This document shows, in pieces, positions 38,664 through 45,815 of a stretch of DNA of 64,000 nucleotides. Each line of letters begins with the position of its first letter. Position 1 is the first letter of the stretch. The notes beneath the pieces are model-generated. The model made no database searches, was not told the DNA's origin, and saw nothing but the letters and a program-made list of their open reading frames with translations. The position numbers and the translations under genes are program-made. Origin of the DNA: AA29 sp041481445 (GTDB lineage: Bacteria; Acidobacteriota; Vicinamibacteria; Fen-336); NCBI GenBank assembly GCA_041481445.1, contig JBGPBV010000010.1:17051-81050 (forward strand), read 5' to 3'.

Positions 38664-39503
38664 CTACTGATCCAGTACGTACTCGCGCGCGGAAAAGATC
38701 CAGGCCGCGCCGGCGAGGAACACCACGATCATGCCCCCCACCGCCTCCAGGCACAAGGCGGTGGGCAGGACCTGGGCGAAGATCTCGGCCATCCCCTCGT
38801 CCGGCGGGCGGTGGTGGATCAGCGACCGCAGGTAGGCGGTGATGGTGAAGCGCGGCAGGTAGCCGGGCGCGTTGGCCAGGAGCTCCCACACGAACAGGAA
38901 GAGCAGGCCGGGAATGACCGGGCGGCGCAGCAGCACGCCCATGAGGGCGAAGAAGGCCCCGTAGGTGACGAGGGTCAGGACCACCACCCCCATGTCGCGG
39001 AAGAGCTCGGGGACGAGCGCGCCCAGGCCCGTCCGTCCGTGGATGGTCGTGAGCAGGAAGAACGTCACCACCACCGCGGGCAGGGCCAGCGCGACCGTGG
39101 TCACGAGATAGGCGGCGAACTTGCCGGCCAGGATCGCCGCCCGCTGGACCGGCCGCGTCAGCAGGTAGGTGATGGTCCGGCCCTCCACCTCGTCCGCGAT
39201 CAAGGCGGTGGCGTAGAAGAGCGCGGCCAGGGGCAGGGCGTTGCGGACGTAGTAGAACGAGATCACCACACCGTAGAAATCGAACGCACCCACCCGGGGA
39301 GGAAGGCGCGTCAGGAAGGTGCGGAAGAGGAGGGCCAGGGGCGCGGGCAGGCCCAGCAGCAGCACCATGAGGAGGCTGCGCCGGCTCCAGACCATCCCTT
39401 CGAGCGAGAGGTCGAACACCGCGCGGGCGGCATGGAGGAACGGGACGGGGCGGCCCAGGTCGCGTCCGGCGGTGGACGGCGGCGGCGAAGGGCTCGCGCT
39501 CAC
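38664..39503 (-). CDS. ABC-2-type permease, second module
   Basis: A 279-residue inner-membrane permease with six helices. The block LIADEVEGRTITYLLTRPV is the cytoplasmic loop typical of NosY/GldF-like ABC-2 permeases, in which D-x-x-x-G-x-x-x-x-L-L-T-R/S-P contacts the ATPase. The GTG start at 39503 overlaps the ATPase stop as GTGA. It partners the ATPase at 39500-40459 to form the second module of the operon. The substrate is unknown. Confidence 0.82.
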   Translation of the reverse strand: MSASPSPPPSTAGRDLGRPVPFLHAARAVFDLSLEGMVWSRRSLLMVLLLGLPAPLALLFRTFLTRLPPRVGAFDFYGVVISFYYVRNALPLAALFYATALIADEVEGRTITYLLTRPVQRAAILAGKFAAYLVTTVALALPAVVVTFFLLTTIHGRTGLGALVPELFRDMGVVVLTLVTYGAFFALMGVLLRRPVIPGLLFLFVWELLANAPGYLPRFTITAYLRSLIHHRPPDEGMAEIFAQVLPTALCLEAVGGMIVVFLAGAAWIFSAREYVLDQ

Positions 39504-40459
39504 CGCGCCACCAGGTAGCGGAAGACCGACTCCAGGTTCTCGTCCGGGGAGTACATCTCGCTCACGCCCGCCTCCACCGCCGCCTGGTGCACGGACGCGT
39601 AGAACTCGTCCGGGCGCGCCGTCTGCACGGTGACCCACTCCCCCTCCGCACCGAAGACCAGCGACAGGACGTGCGGCGTGCCCACGATGGCCCGGGCCAG
39701 GGCCCGGGGATCGCGCGCGCGCAGGGCCACGGTGTGCGGGTGCTCGTCCATGAGGTCGCGGATCTCCCGCACGTCGCCCTCGGCCAGGATGCGGCCGTTG
39801 TGGATGAGGAGGACGCGGCGGGTCATCGCCTCCACCTCGTGCAGGATGTGGCTGGAGACCAGCACGGTGCGGCCCTCGCGCCCGAGCCGCTTCACCAGGT
39901 CCACCACCCGGCGCCGGTTGACGGGGTCCATCCCGCTGAGCGGCTCGTCGAGGAGCAGGACCTGCGGGTCGTGGGCCAGGGCCTGGGCCAGCTTGATCCG
40001 CTGGCGCATGCCCTTGCTGTACCCGCCGATCTTCCGGTCGCGGGCATCGGAGAGGGCCACCTGCTCGAGGGCGGCCTCCGCCCGGCGGCGGCACTGGGCC
40101 TCGTCGAAGCCGGTCAGGCTCAGGAGCGCCATCAAGAACTGCATCCCGGTGAGGCCTTCCCAGAAGGCGTCCGACTCCGGGCACACCCCCACGCGGTGGA
40201 ACAGCTCCGGGCTGCCCCAGGCAGGCTTGCCCAGGACGCGCACCTCGCCCTGGCTCGGCGCGAGCTGGCCCGCGGCCAGCTTGAGGAACGTGGACTTGCC
40301 GGCCCCGTTGGGACCGAGGAGGCCGGTGACGCCGGGGCCGACGGTGGTGGTCACGTCGTTGAGCGCGATTACCGCCCCGTACCAGCGCGAGGCGCGCACG
40401 TATTCGAGGGTGGCCGCGCCCGCCGCCGCGCCCCTGGCCTTGATGGCGGCCGCCGTCAC
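39500..40459 (-). CDS. ABC transporter ATP-binding protein, second module
   Basis: A 319-residue ATPase. Walker A is GLLGPNGAGKSTFLKL, the Q-loop region is VGVCPESDAFWEGLTG, the signature is GGYSKGMRQRIKLAQAL, Walker B is VLLLDEPLSGMDPVNR and the switch histidine is in VLVSSHILHEVE. The C-terminal 80 residues form the extension typical of the CcmA/NosF group. The GTG start at 40459 overlaps the preceding permease stop (GTGA). Open frame further upstream on the same strand is antisense-like and not part of the protein. Confidence 0.9.
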   Translation of the reverse strand: MTAAAIKARGAAAGAATLEYVRASRWYGAVIALNDVTTTVGPGVTGLLGPNGAGKSTFLKLAAGQLAPSQGEVRVLGKPAWGSPELFHRVGVCPESDAFWEGLTGMQFLMALLSLTGFDEAQCRRRAEAALEQVALSDARDRKIGGYSKGMRQRIKLAQALAHDPQVLLLDEPLSGMDPVNRRRVVDLVKRLGREGRTVLVSSHILHEVEAMTRRVLLIHNGRILAEGDVREIRDLMDEHPHTVALRARDPRALARAIVGTPHVLSLVFGAEGEWVTVQTARPDEFYASVHQAAVEAGVSEMYSPDENLESVFRYLVAR

Positions 40460-41301
40460 CGGACGATCTCCACCGCGCGCACGCGCGCGCGCAGGATGGC
40501 CAGGCAGCCGAGGCTCACCGCGACCAGGACCAGCGCCGGATAGGCCCAGGGAAGCTGGAAGGCGCGGTCGGTGACCCCGAACAGCGCGTTGCCCAGCGAC
40601 TGCAGGTCGGCCTGGACGGAGAGCAGGGCCGACTCCGGCCGGTCGTACAGCGCACGCAGCACGCCGCGCACGACCTCCAGCCCGAACACGAGCCCGAAGA
40701 AGCCCAGCCCGGCCACGCGCGCGCTCCGCGAGAGCGAGGAGACGGCCAGGGCGATCAGGCTCATCACGAGCGACGTCACCAGCGAGTGCACGACCACCGC
40801 CGGAGAGATCCAGGCCAGGCTCCACTTGGCGAACTGCTCGGGGGCGAGGGCCAGCGCGATCAGGTACAGGAGCAGGCCCGGCACCAGGGTCACGGAGAGG
40901 TTCAGCGCCATCAGCACGCCGAGCTTGCCCAGGACGTAGTCGCGCCGGGTCAGCGGGCGCGACAGGTAGACGAGGATCGCGCCCGTGCGCAGGTCGTTCG
41001 CGATGAGGCCGGCCCCCCCGAAGATCGAGAGCAGCAGGGTGAACAGGGTCTGGATGGACAGGAACTGGCCGAACATGCGGCCGTCGATGGGCAGCACGCG
41101 GCCGGCCTCGGGCAGCCGCGTGACCACGTAGACCTGGATGACCCGGAACAGGAACTGTCCCCAGGCCACCAGGAGAAGTCCCAGGAAGGCCCGGCGGGCC
41201 AGGACCAGGCGCAGGGCCTCGCGCGTGATGGGCCAGAAGCGCACCGTGCGCAGAGGCGCCCGCGCCTCGTAGCGACGGTAGGTCTGCTCGTAGATCGGCA
41301 C
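40456..41301 (-). CDS. ABC-2-type permease, first module
   Basis: A 281-residue protein with six transmembrane helices. An N-terminal cytoplasmic arm YEQTYRRYEARAPLRTVRFW is followed by the ATPase-contact loop GLIANDLRTGAILVYLSRPLTRRDYVLGK, in which D-L-R-x-G-A and L-S-R-P-L match the second permease. The GTG start at 41301 shares a base with the TAG stop of the ATPase gene upstream. Together these two form the first module. Confidence 0.82.
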   Translation of the reverse strand: MPIYEQTYRRYEARAPLRTVRFWPITREALRLVLARRAFLGLLLVAWGQFLFRVIQVYVVTRLPEAGRVLPIDGRMFGQFLSIQTLFTLLLSIFGGAGLIANDLRTGAILVYLSRPLTRRDYVLGKLGVLMALNLSVTLVPGLLLYLIALALAPEQFAKWSLAWISPAVVVHSLVTSLVMSLIALAVSSLSRSARVAGLGFFGLVFGLEVVRGVLRALYDRPESALLSVQADLQSLGNALFGVTDRAFQLPWAYPALVLVAVSLGCLAILRARVRAVEIVR

Positions 41302-42272
41302 TAGGCCTCGACCTCGTGGCCCAGCGCGCGCAGGAACACGTCCTCCAGGCTCTCCGCCCCCGGCCGCAGGAAGCGCACCTGCACGCCGGCGTCGCGCGCG
41401 GTCTTGAACAGCACCTCGGGGCCGAGGCCGTCGGTCAGGAAGACGCGGAAGCCGTCCTCCCCTTCGCGCCACTCGCAGCCGAGGTCCTTGAGGTCGGTCA
41501 GGAAGCCGGCCGGGTCGCCCTTGAGCCGCACGTCGTAGACGCTGCGCCGCGGGCCGGTGAGGGTGGCGATGGGGCCGCGGGCCGCGACCTTGCCCTGGTT
41601 GAAGACGATCACGTTCTCGCAGACCTGCTCCACGTCGCGCAGGAGGTGCGAGCAGAGGATCAGGCTCATCTGCCGCCGGCGGGAGATGTCCTCGATCAGG
41701 GCCAGCATCTCCTCGCGCCCCTGCGGGTCGAGCCCGTTGGTCGGCTCGTCGAGCAGGAGCAGGTCGGGATCGTGCACGAGGGCCTGGGCCAGCTTGGCCC
41801 GCTGCTTCATCCCCGTCGAGTACGTGTCCACCGCGCGGTAACGCGCCTCGCCGAGGCCGACGTAGTAGAGGACCTCGTGCGCGCGGCTGATCGCCTCGTC
41901 GCGCGGCATCCCGGAGAGCTCGCCCGCGAAGGCCACGAAGGCGGCCGCGGACATCGACGGGACGTGGCAGTCCACCTCCGGCATGTAGCCGATGCGCCGG
42001 CGGACCTCGAGGGGCGAGGTCGCGGGGTCGAGGCCGAAGGCCACGATGCGGCCGGAGTCGGGCTTCAGGAACCCGAGCAGCGTCTTGAGGAGCGTGGTCT
42101 TGCCCGCCCCGTTCGGACCGAGGAGCCCGGTCGGACCGGGCGGGAAGGCGCCCTCCACTCCCGAGAGCGCGACCAGCGGCCCGTAGGAGACGGTCAGGTC
42201 GCGGAACTCGACGAGCGGGGCCTTCTCCACTCCTGGAGGGAACGTAGCCGGAGGCGCCGGAGTTCCAGCCAT
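41301..42272 (-). CDS. ABC transporter ATP-binding protein, first module
   Basis: A 323-residue ATPase. Walker A is GLLGPNGAGKTTLLKTLLG, Q-loop region IGYMPEVDCHVPSMSA, signature DTYSTGMKQRAKLAQAL, Walker B LLLLDEPTNGLDPQGRE and H-loop LILCSHLLRDVEQ. The C-terminal extension (YDVRLKGDPAGFLTDLKDLG onward) is shared with the second ATPase. It leads an operon ATPase-permease-ATPase-permease plus a hypothetical gene, all overlapping or 12 bases apart. The ATG at 42272 follows a TAGACT/TATAGA element by about 12-15 bases. Confidence 0.92.
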   Translation of the reverse strand: MAGTPAPPATFPPGVEKAPLVEFRDLTVSYGPLVALSGVEGAFPPGPTGLLGPNGAGKTTLLKTLLGFLKPDSGRIVAFGLDPATSPLEVRRRIGYMPEVDCHVPSMSAAAFVAFAGELSGMPRDEAISRAHEVLYYVGLGEARYRAVDTYSTGMKQRAKLAQALVHDPDLLLLDEPTNGLDPQGREEMLALIEDISRRRQMSLILCSHLLRDVEQVCENVIVFNQGKVAARGPIATLTGPRRSVYDVRLKGDPAGFLTDLKDLGCEWREGEDGFRVFLTDGLGPEVLFKTARDAGVQVRFLRPGAESLEDVFLRALGHEVEA

Positions 42273-42284
42273 AGCAATCCCACG

Positions 42285-42292
42285 AGTCTATA
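42285..42292 (-). promoter_or_regulatory. -10-like element of the ABC operon
   Basis: On the minus strand TATAGACT (42292-42285) contains TATAGA and TAGACT and ends 12 bases before the ATG at 42272. It lies in the 28-base gap behind the GT-C-like gene and is the only AT-rich block there. No -35 is clear. Confidence 0.4.
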
Positions 42293-42300
42293 TCGGCGCG

Positions 42301-44718
42301 TTACCTGACCGTCTCCGGGCCGGCAAGCAGCCGCAGCACGACCGCCCCCGGACCCTCCAGGGTCAGGCGCTGGCGGGCCAGGGTCTCGGGGACGCCGCGA
42401 CGGCCCTCCAGCGTGGCCACGACCTCCGGCGGCAGGTCCACCTCGAGGCCGGCGGGGGGGATCGGCAGCGGTGGACGGCCGGGCGCTCTCAGCACGCCCT
42501 GGCCCTCGAGGCGTACGCGCAGCGCCGCCGGCATCTCCCGGGCGCGCAGGAGCACGGCGTGCTCGCCGGGATCGATCCAGGCCCGCGCGCCCTCCACCCG
42601 CGCCCCTTCCACGAAGGCGGTCACGCCCGGGGCGACCTCGATGGCGTCCGGAAAGCGCGCGGCCGTGCGCGAGGGAGGCCAGCGCTCGAGGACGAGGGCC
42701 ACGGCGAGGACGGCGGCCGCGAACCCGAAGACGGCGCGGGTCGGACGCGTTGCCCCGCCTCCGGTCACCGCCGCGCGGACCCACGTCGCGAGAAGGGCGA
42801 TCATCGCGATCCAGGCCGCGATGCGCGCCCACAGGCCCGGCGCCCCGTCCGTCCAGGCGCGGATGAACAGGTTCGGGACGTAGACGTTGCCGTCCGCGAT
42901 CGCGCCGCGCGCGAGCAGGAGGGCGCTGTCGTTGGCGGCGTGCGGGTCGTTCCAGAGCGCCACGGCCACGATCGCGCTGCACGCGGAGAGCAGGAGGAGC
43001 ACGGCGAGCAGCCCGCGCCGGGCCGTCGCCGGTACGAGGACGAGGGCCAGGAGCGCGATCGCGCACGGCAGCGCGGGCATGATGTACCGCCCGAGGTTGC
43101 AGACCGCGCCGCTCCAGTTGTCGGCGGCCGCCACCGTCAGGTAGTAGACGGCCACGGGCAGGGCGCCCCAGCGCAGCCGTCGCGCGGCGGCACCGGGCAG
43201 CAGGAGGCCGCCGAAGCCGAGCAGGTAGACCGGCACGTAGGGCAGGAGGCCGTAGCGGGCGTCGAGGGACAGGCCCAGGAGGCCCTGTCCCCAGCGCGTC
43301 GAGCTCACGCCGCCGGGACCCCAGGCCAGGAACAGCGCGTCCGGCCTCACGCTCCCCGCGATCCCGAAGTTGTAGAGGGCGACCAGCCAGGCGGACAGGG
43401 CTTGCGGGACGAGGAGCGCGCAGAGCGTGCGCAGCGTGACCAGGGCGTCCACCGCGCGCACCAGGGCCATCACGACGAGCACGCCCCACACGGGCAGGAA
43501 CTTCTGGTGCAGCCAGGGAAGGAAGGCGAGGAGGAGGCCCAGCCCCAGCGCGCGACCGACACGGTCGTCCCACGGCCGCAGGAGGATCGCCCGCAAGGCG
43601 ACGGCCAGGACGAGCGCGCCCAGCATCTCCGGGTAGAACTGGTACGAGTAGAAGAGGAAGGGCGGCAGGAGGGCGGTGAGACCGGCGACGAGCGCCGCCC
43701 CACCCGCGCCCGCTCCCCCGTCGCGGGCGAGCAGGAAGACGGCGGCCACCAGCGCGGCGGCCAGGGCGTTCCAGAAGAGGACGGTCACGGCCAGCCGTCC
43801 CGCCGTCCCCCGGGCCAGGTTCAGGGCGCGGTCGATCCGCAGCATCGGCGCCAGCAGGACGGACGGCCCCGGCGCCAGCACGTGGTAGACGCCGCCGTCC
43901 TTGCCGCGGATCGTCTGGCGGGTGATGCGGGTCGCGCGGATGGCGGAGGCGCCGGCCGCGCGGGGGCCGTGCGCGAGCGCCGCCACCATGCCGGCGGACT
44001 CGCGAGCCAGTCCGGCGGCGGCGTCGGCGGCCGCGTCGAGCAGCGGGCGCGGAGTCAGCGCCTCCATGCCCGCGCTGACGCCCTCCACGTCGAGGGTGAG
44101 CCCGTGCCCTAGCGCGACCGCCATGCGCAGGGTCTTGGGCTCGTTGCCGGGATGGCCTTCCCAGCGCCGCGCCGACTCCGGCGTGATCAGCGCGTAGACC
44201 ACGAACGCCATGAACGCGACCGAGGCCGCGCCGGGCGCGGGCAGGCGGGGCCGCGGCACGAGCGCCGCCACCAGCGCGGCCAGGATCGCCACCTGCTGGG
44301 CGATCGCCCAGTCCTGTCCGAGCGCGACGGGCAGGGTGAAGCCGTACGGATAGGTGGGCCGGATCGCGAGCGAGATCAGGGCGAGGACGGTGAGCGCCGG
44401 CCGGAGATGGAGGACGGCGAACGAGCGGGCCACCTCCGAGAGGGCCTCCCTCCAGGACGTTGCGCCGGCGCGCACACGCAGGGCGGCCAGCGTCGTCCAT
44501 GCCACCACCCCCAGGAACAGCGATGCGAGCGCATGGCGCGCGACCTCCTCCGCGTCGAGGAGCCGCACCGCCTGCATGACGAAACCGGGCAGGTCGAGCG
44601 TGCTGTGGAGGAGGACGCCCACCGCCGCGTCCACGTCGCGCGCGACCGAGAAGAGGAGGAACGGGAGGAGCGCGCGGAGAGCGAGCGCGGGACCCGATCG
44701 GCGCGCCTCGGCGGACAT
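42301..44718 (-). CDS. Large multi-pass membrane protein of GT-C type
   Basis: An 805-residue polytopic protein with about fourteen hydrophobic helices. The first 100 residues carry LLPFLLFSVARDVDAAVGVL. Long periplasmic loops hold acidic residues (GHPGNEPKTLRMAVALG, KDGGVYHVLAPGPSVLLAPM). ALIWW-type and PWLHQKFLPVWGVLVVMAL stretches occur in other membrane glycosyltransferases and PMT-like proteins. The C-terminal 140 residues form a soluble beta-rich domain (APGVTAFVEGARVEGARAWI). I would guess transfer of a lipid-linked sugar, without knowing donor or acceptor. TACAAT ends 5 bases before the ATG at 44718, so the gene has its own near-leaderless promoter. Confidence 0.6.
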   Translation of the reverse strand: MSAEARRSGPALALRALLPFLLFSVARDVDAAVGVLLHSTLDLPGFVMQAVRLLDAEEVARHALASLFLGVVAWTTLAALRVRAGATSWREALSEVARSFAVLHLRPALTVLALISLAIRPTYPYGFTLPVALGQDWAIAQQVAILAALVAALVPRPRLPAPGAASVAFMAFVVYALITPESARRWEGHPGNEPKTLRMAVALGHGLTLDVEGVSAGMEALTPRPLLDAAADAAAGLARESAGMVAALAHGPRAAGASAIRATRITRQTIRGKDGGVYHVLAPGPSVLLAPMLRIDRALNLARGTAGRLAVTVLFWNALAAALVAAVFLLARDGGAGAGGAALVAGLTALLPPFLFYSYQFYPEMLGALVLAVALRAILLRPWDDRVGRALGLGLLLAFLPWLHQKFLPVWGVLVVMALVRAVDALVTLRTLCALLVPQALSAWLVALYNFGIAGSVRPDALFLAWGPGGVSSTRWGQGLLGLSLDARYGLLPYVPVYLLGFGGLLLPGAAARRLRWGALPVAVYYLTVAAADNWSGAVCNLGRYIMPALPCAIALLALVLVPATARRGLLAVLLLLSACSAIVAVALWNDPHAANDSALLLARGAIADGNVYVPNLFIRAWTDGAPGLWARIAAWIAMIALLATWVRAAVTGGGATRPTRAVFGFAAAVLAVALVLERWPPSRTAARFPDAIEVAPGVTAFVEGARVEGARAWIDPGEHAVLLRAREMPAALRVRLEGQGVLRAPGRPPLPIPPAGLEVDLPPEVVATLEGRRGVPETLARQRLTLEGPGAVVLRLLAGPETVR

Positions 44719-44723
44719 GGCGG

Positions 44724-44729
44724 ATTGTA
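44724..44729 (-). promoter_or_regulatory. -10 element of the GT-C-like gene
   Basis: On the minus strand TACAAT (five of six consensus bases) ends 5 bases before the ATG at 44718, a spacing that implies transcription starting at or next to the A of the ATG. Confidence 0.45.
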
Positions 44730-44736
44730 GCCGCGG

Positions 44737-45165
44737 CTACGCGATGAAGTGCCGGTGGGCGAGCCCCTCGCGCGTGGGGCGCGGCAGGAACCCCATCGGG
44801 CTCCGGGCGTGGCGCACCCAGAGCGGCAGGTACACCCGCCGGCGGCGCCGGGCCACGATGACGGCGGCGTGCGGGGGCAGGCGGGCCGCCTCTTCCGGGC
44901 CGATCTCGACCCGCACGAACACGAGGTCGCGCGCGTAGTCCACCTGCGCGCGCTCCCCCGCCGTCTTGAGGAGGGCGGCCAGGAGCACGGCCGGGGCCGC
45001 CTCCGGGCCGGCCACGCGCACGAGCACGTCCACCCCGTCGCGCAGGTCGTCGGCGGCGACGCCGCCCGCGGTCAGGTGCGACACGAACGTGAAGAGGGCG
45101 GCGATGCGCCCGAGGCGGTCGCGGGCCTCGAGGGCGTCGATGACGCGCGCGGCGCACAGGACCAC
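44737..45165 (-). CDS. Transglutaminase-like protein lacking the catalytic cysteine
   Basis: The 142 residues from GTG 45165 carry ARVIDALEARDRLGRIAALF, then AAPAVLLAALLKTAGERAQV and LVFVRVEI. This is the helix-strand pattern of bacterial transglutaminase-like domains, in which that helix is normally preceded by G-D-C-D-D. Here the position reads VRVAGPEAAPA, so the cysteine is gone. Coding-like sequence continues upstream in frame (QHRRRVLHRLCLALARHPRV) to a CTG at 45285 that overlaps the preceding stop as CTGA, with no ATG, GTG or TTG between. The true start may therefore be that CTG. It is the last gene of the nrdJ operon. Function unknown. Confidence 0.6.
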   Translation of the reverse strand: MVLCAARVIDALEARDRLGRIAALFTFVSHLTAGGVAADDLRDGVDVLVRVAGPEAAPAVLLAALLKTAGERAQVDYARDLVFVRVEIGPEEAARLPPHAAVIVARRRRRVYLPLWVRHARSPMGFLPRPTREGLAHRHFIA

Positions 45166-45281
45166 CCGTGGATGGCGGGCCAGGGCCAGGCAGAGGCGGT
45201 GGAGGACGCGGCGGCGGTGTTGATGGACGGCGGGAGAAGCGACGGCCGTCCGCGGGACCGCGTCCCCGCGGGCGGCCCCGA

Positions 45282-45446
45282 TCAGGCCGACTCCTCGAGG
45301 AGGTCCTCGAGTCCCTGGGCCAGGGCCGCGAAGTGGCCCTCCTGGAGCTGATGCGCGTACGCGATGAGCAGGCGCACTTCCTCGTCGCTCAGCGTGTCGA
45401 TGAGGTCGTGGGCCAGGGCGCGGACCTTCTCCATGCCTCCCTGCAT
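45282..45446 (-). CDS. 54-residue helical acidic protein
   Basis: A short protein from ATG 45446 (alternative ATG at 45434), four bases after the stop of the gene upstream. The sequence VRALAHDLIDTLSDEEVRLL and GHFAALAQGLEDLLEESA predicts two amphipathic helices with a net negative charge. No known domain is recognised. Tight spacing on both sides, and its place between the HEPN-like and transglutaminase-like genes, suggests it is real and co-expressed with nrdJ. Confidence 0.55.
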   Translation of the reverse strand: MQGGMEKVRALAHDLIDTLSDEEVRLLIAYAHQLQEGHFAALAQGLEDLLEESA

Positions 45447-45450
45447 CCGT

Positions 45451-45810
45451 TCAGTACCCCCAGGACCGGCCGGGCGCGGCGTGGCGCAGGTAGGACGCGA
45501 ACCACGCGACCGCTCGTTCCGCGGCGGCAAGGCGCCGGCCGGCCGGTCCGCCCTGCTGCAGCTCCCACACGTCGCGAGGGGCGCCGAGCCGCGCGAGCGC
45601 CACCTCGAGGTCGCCGTCGAAGTCGATCCCCGCCTGCTCGAGGGCGGCCCGGCAGGCCGTCTCCACGGCCAGCCGGCAGGCGGTGGAGACGAGCGCCTCC
45701 GGCCGCCCCTCGTGATGGAGCAGGCGAGCGATGCCCAGGCTGTTCCGGCAGTGCTCCCACAACTCGTCGGGACCGCTCCCGAGGCGTGCCGGAAAGCCGT
45801 TCAGGGCCAC
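45451..45810 (-). CDS. Small all-helical HEPN-like protein downstream of nrdJ
   Basis: 119 residues from a GTG 5 bases after the nrdJ stop. The sequence is helix-rich: LWEHCRNSLGIARLLHHEG, RPEALVSTACRLAVETACRA, FDGDLEVALARLGAPRDVWE and ERAVAWFASYLRHAAP. The pattern of four to five helices, with a helix that begins after an 'EALVSTACRLAVE' block, resembles HEPN-fold proteins. The catalytic R-x4-6-H RNase motif is not convincing, so a nuclease role should not be assumed. Its tight link to nrdJ suggests a partner or regulator of the reductase, which is inference. Confidence 0.6.
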   Translation of the reverse strand: MALNGFPARLGSGPDELWEHCRNSLGIARLLHHEGRPEALVSTACRLAVETACRAALEQAGIDFDGDLEVALARLGAPRDVWELQQGGPAGRRLAAAERAVAWFASYLRHAAPGRSWGY

Positions 45811-45815
45811 CTGGG

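Noticed and set aside
45451..45810. HEPN toxin of a toxin-antitoxin pair with the 54-residue protein as antitoxin
   Set aside because: No R-x4-6-H RNase motif, and both are tied to nrdJ. The pairing is possible but not supported.
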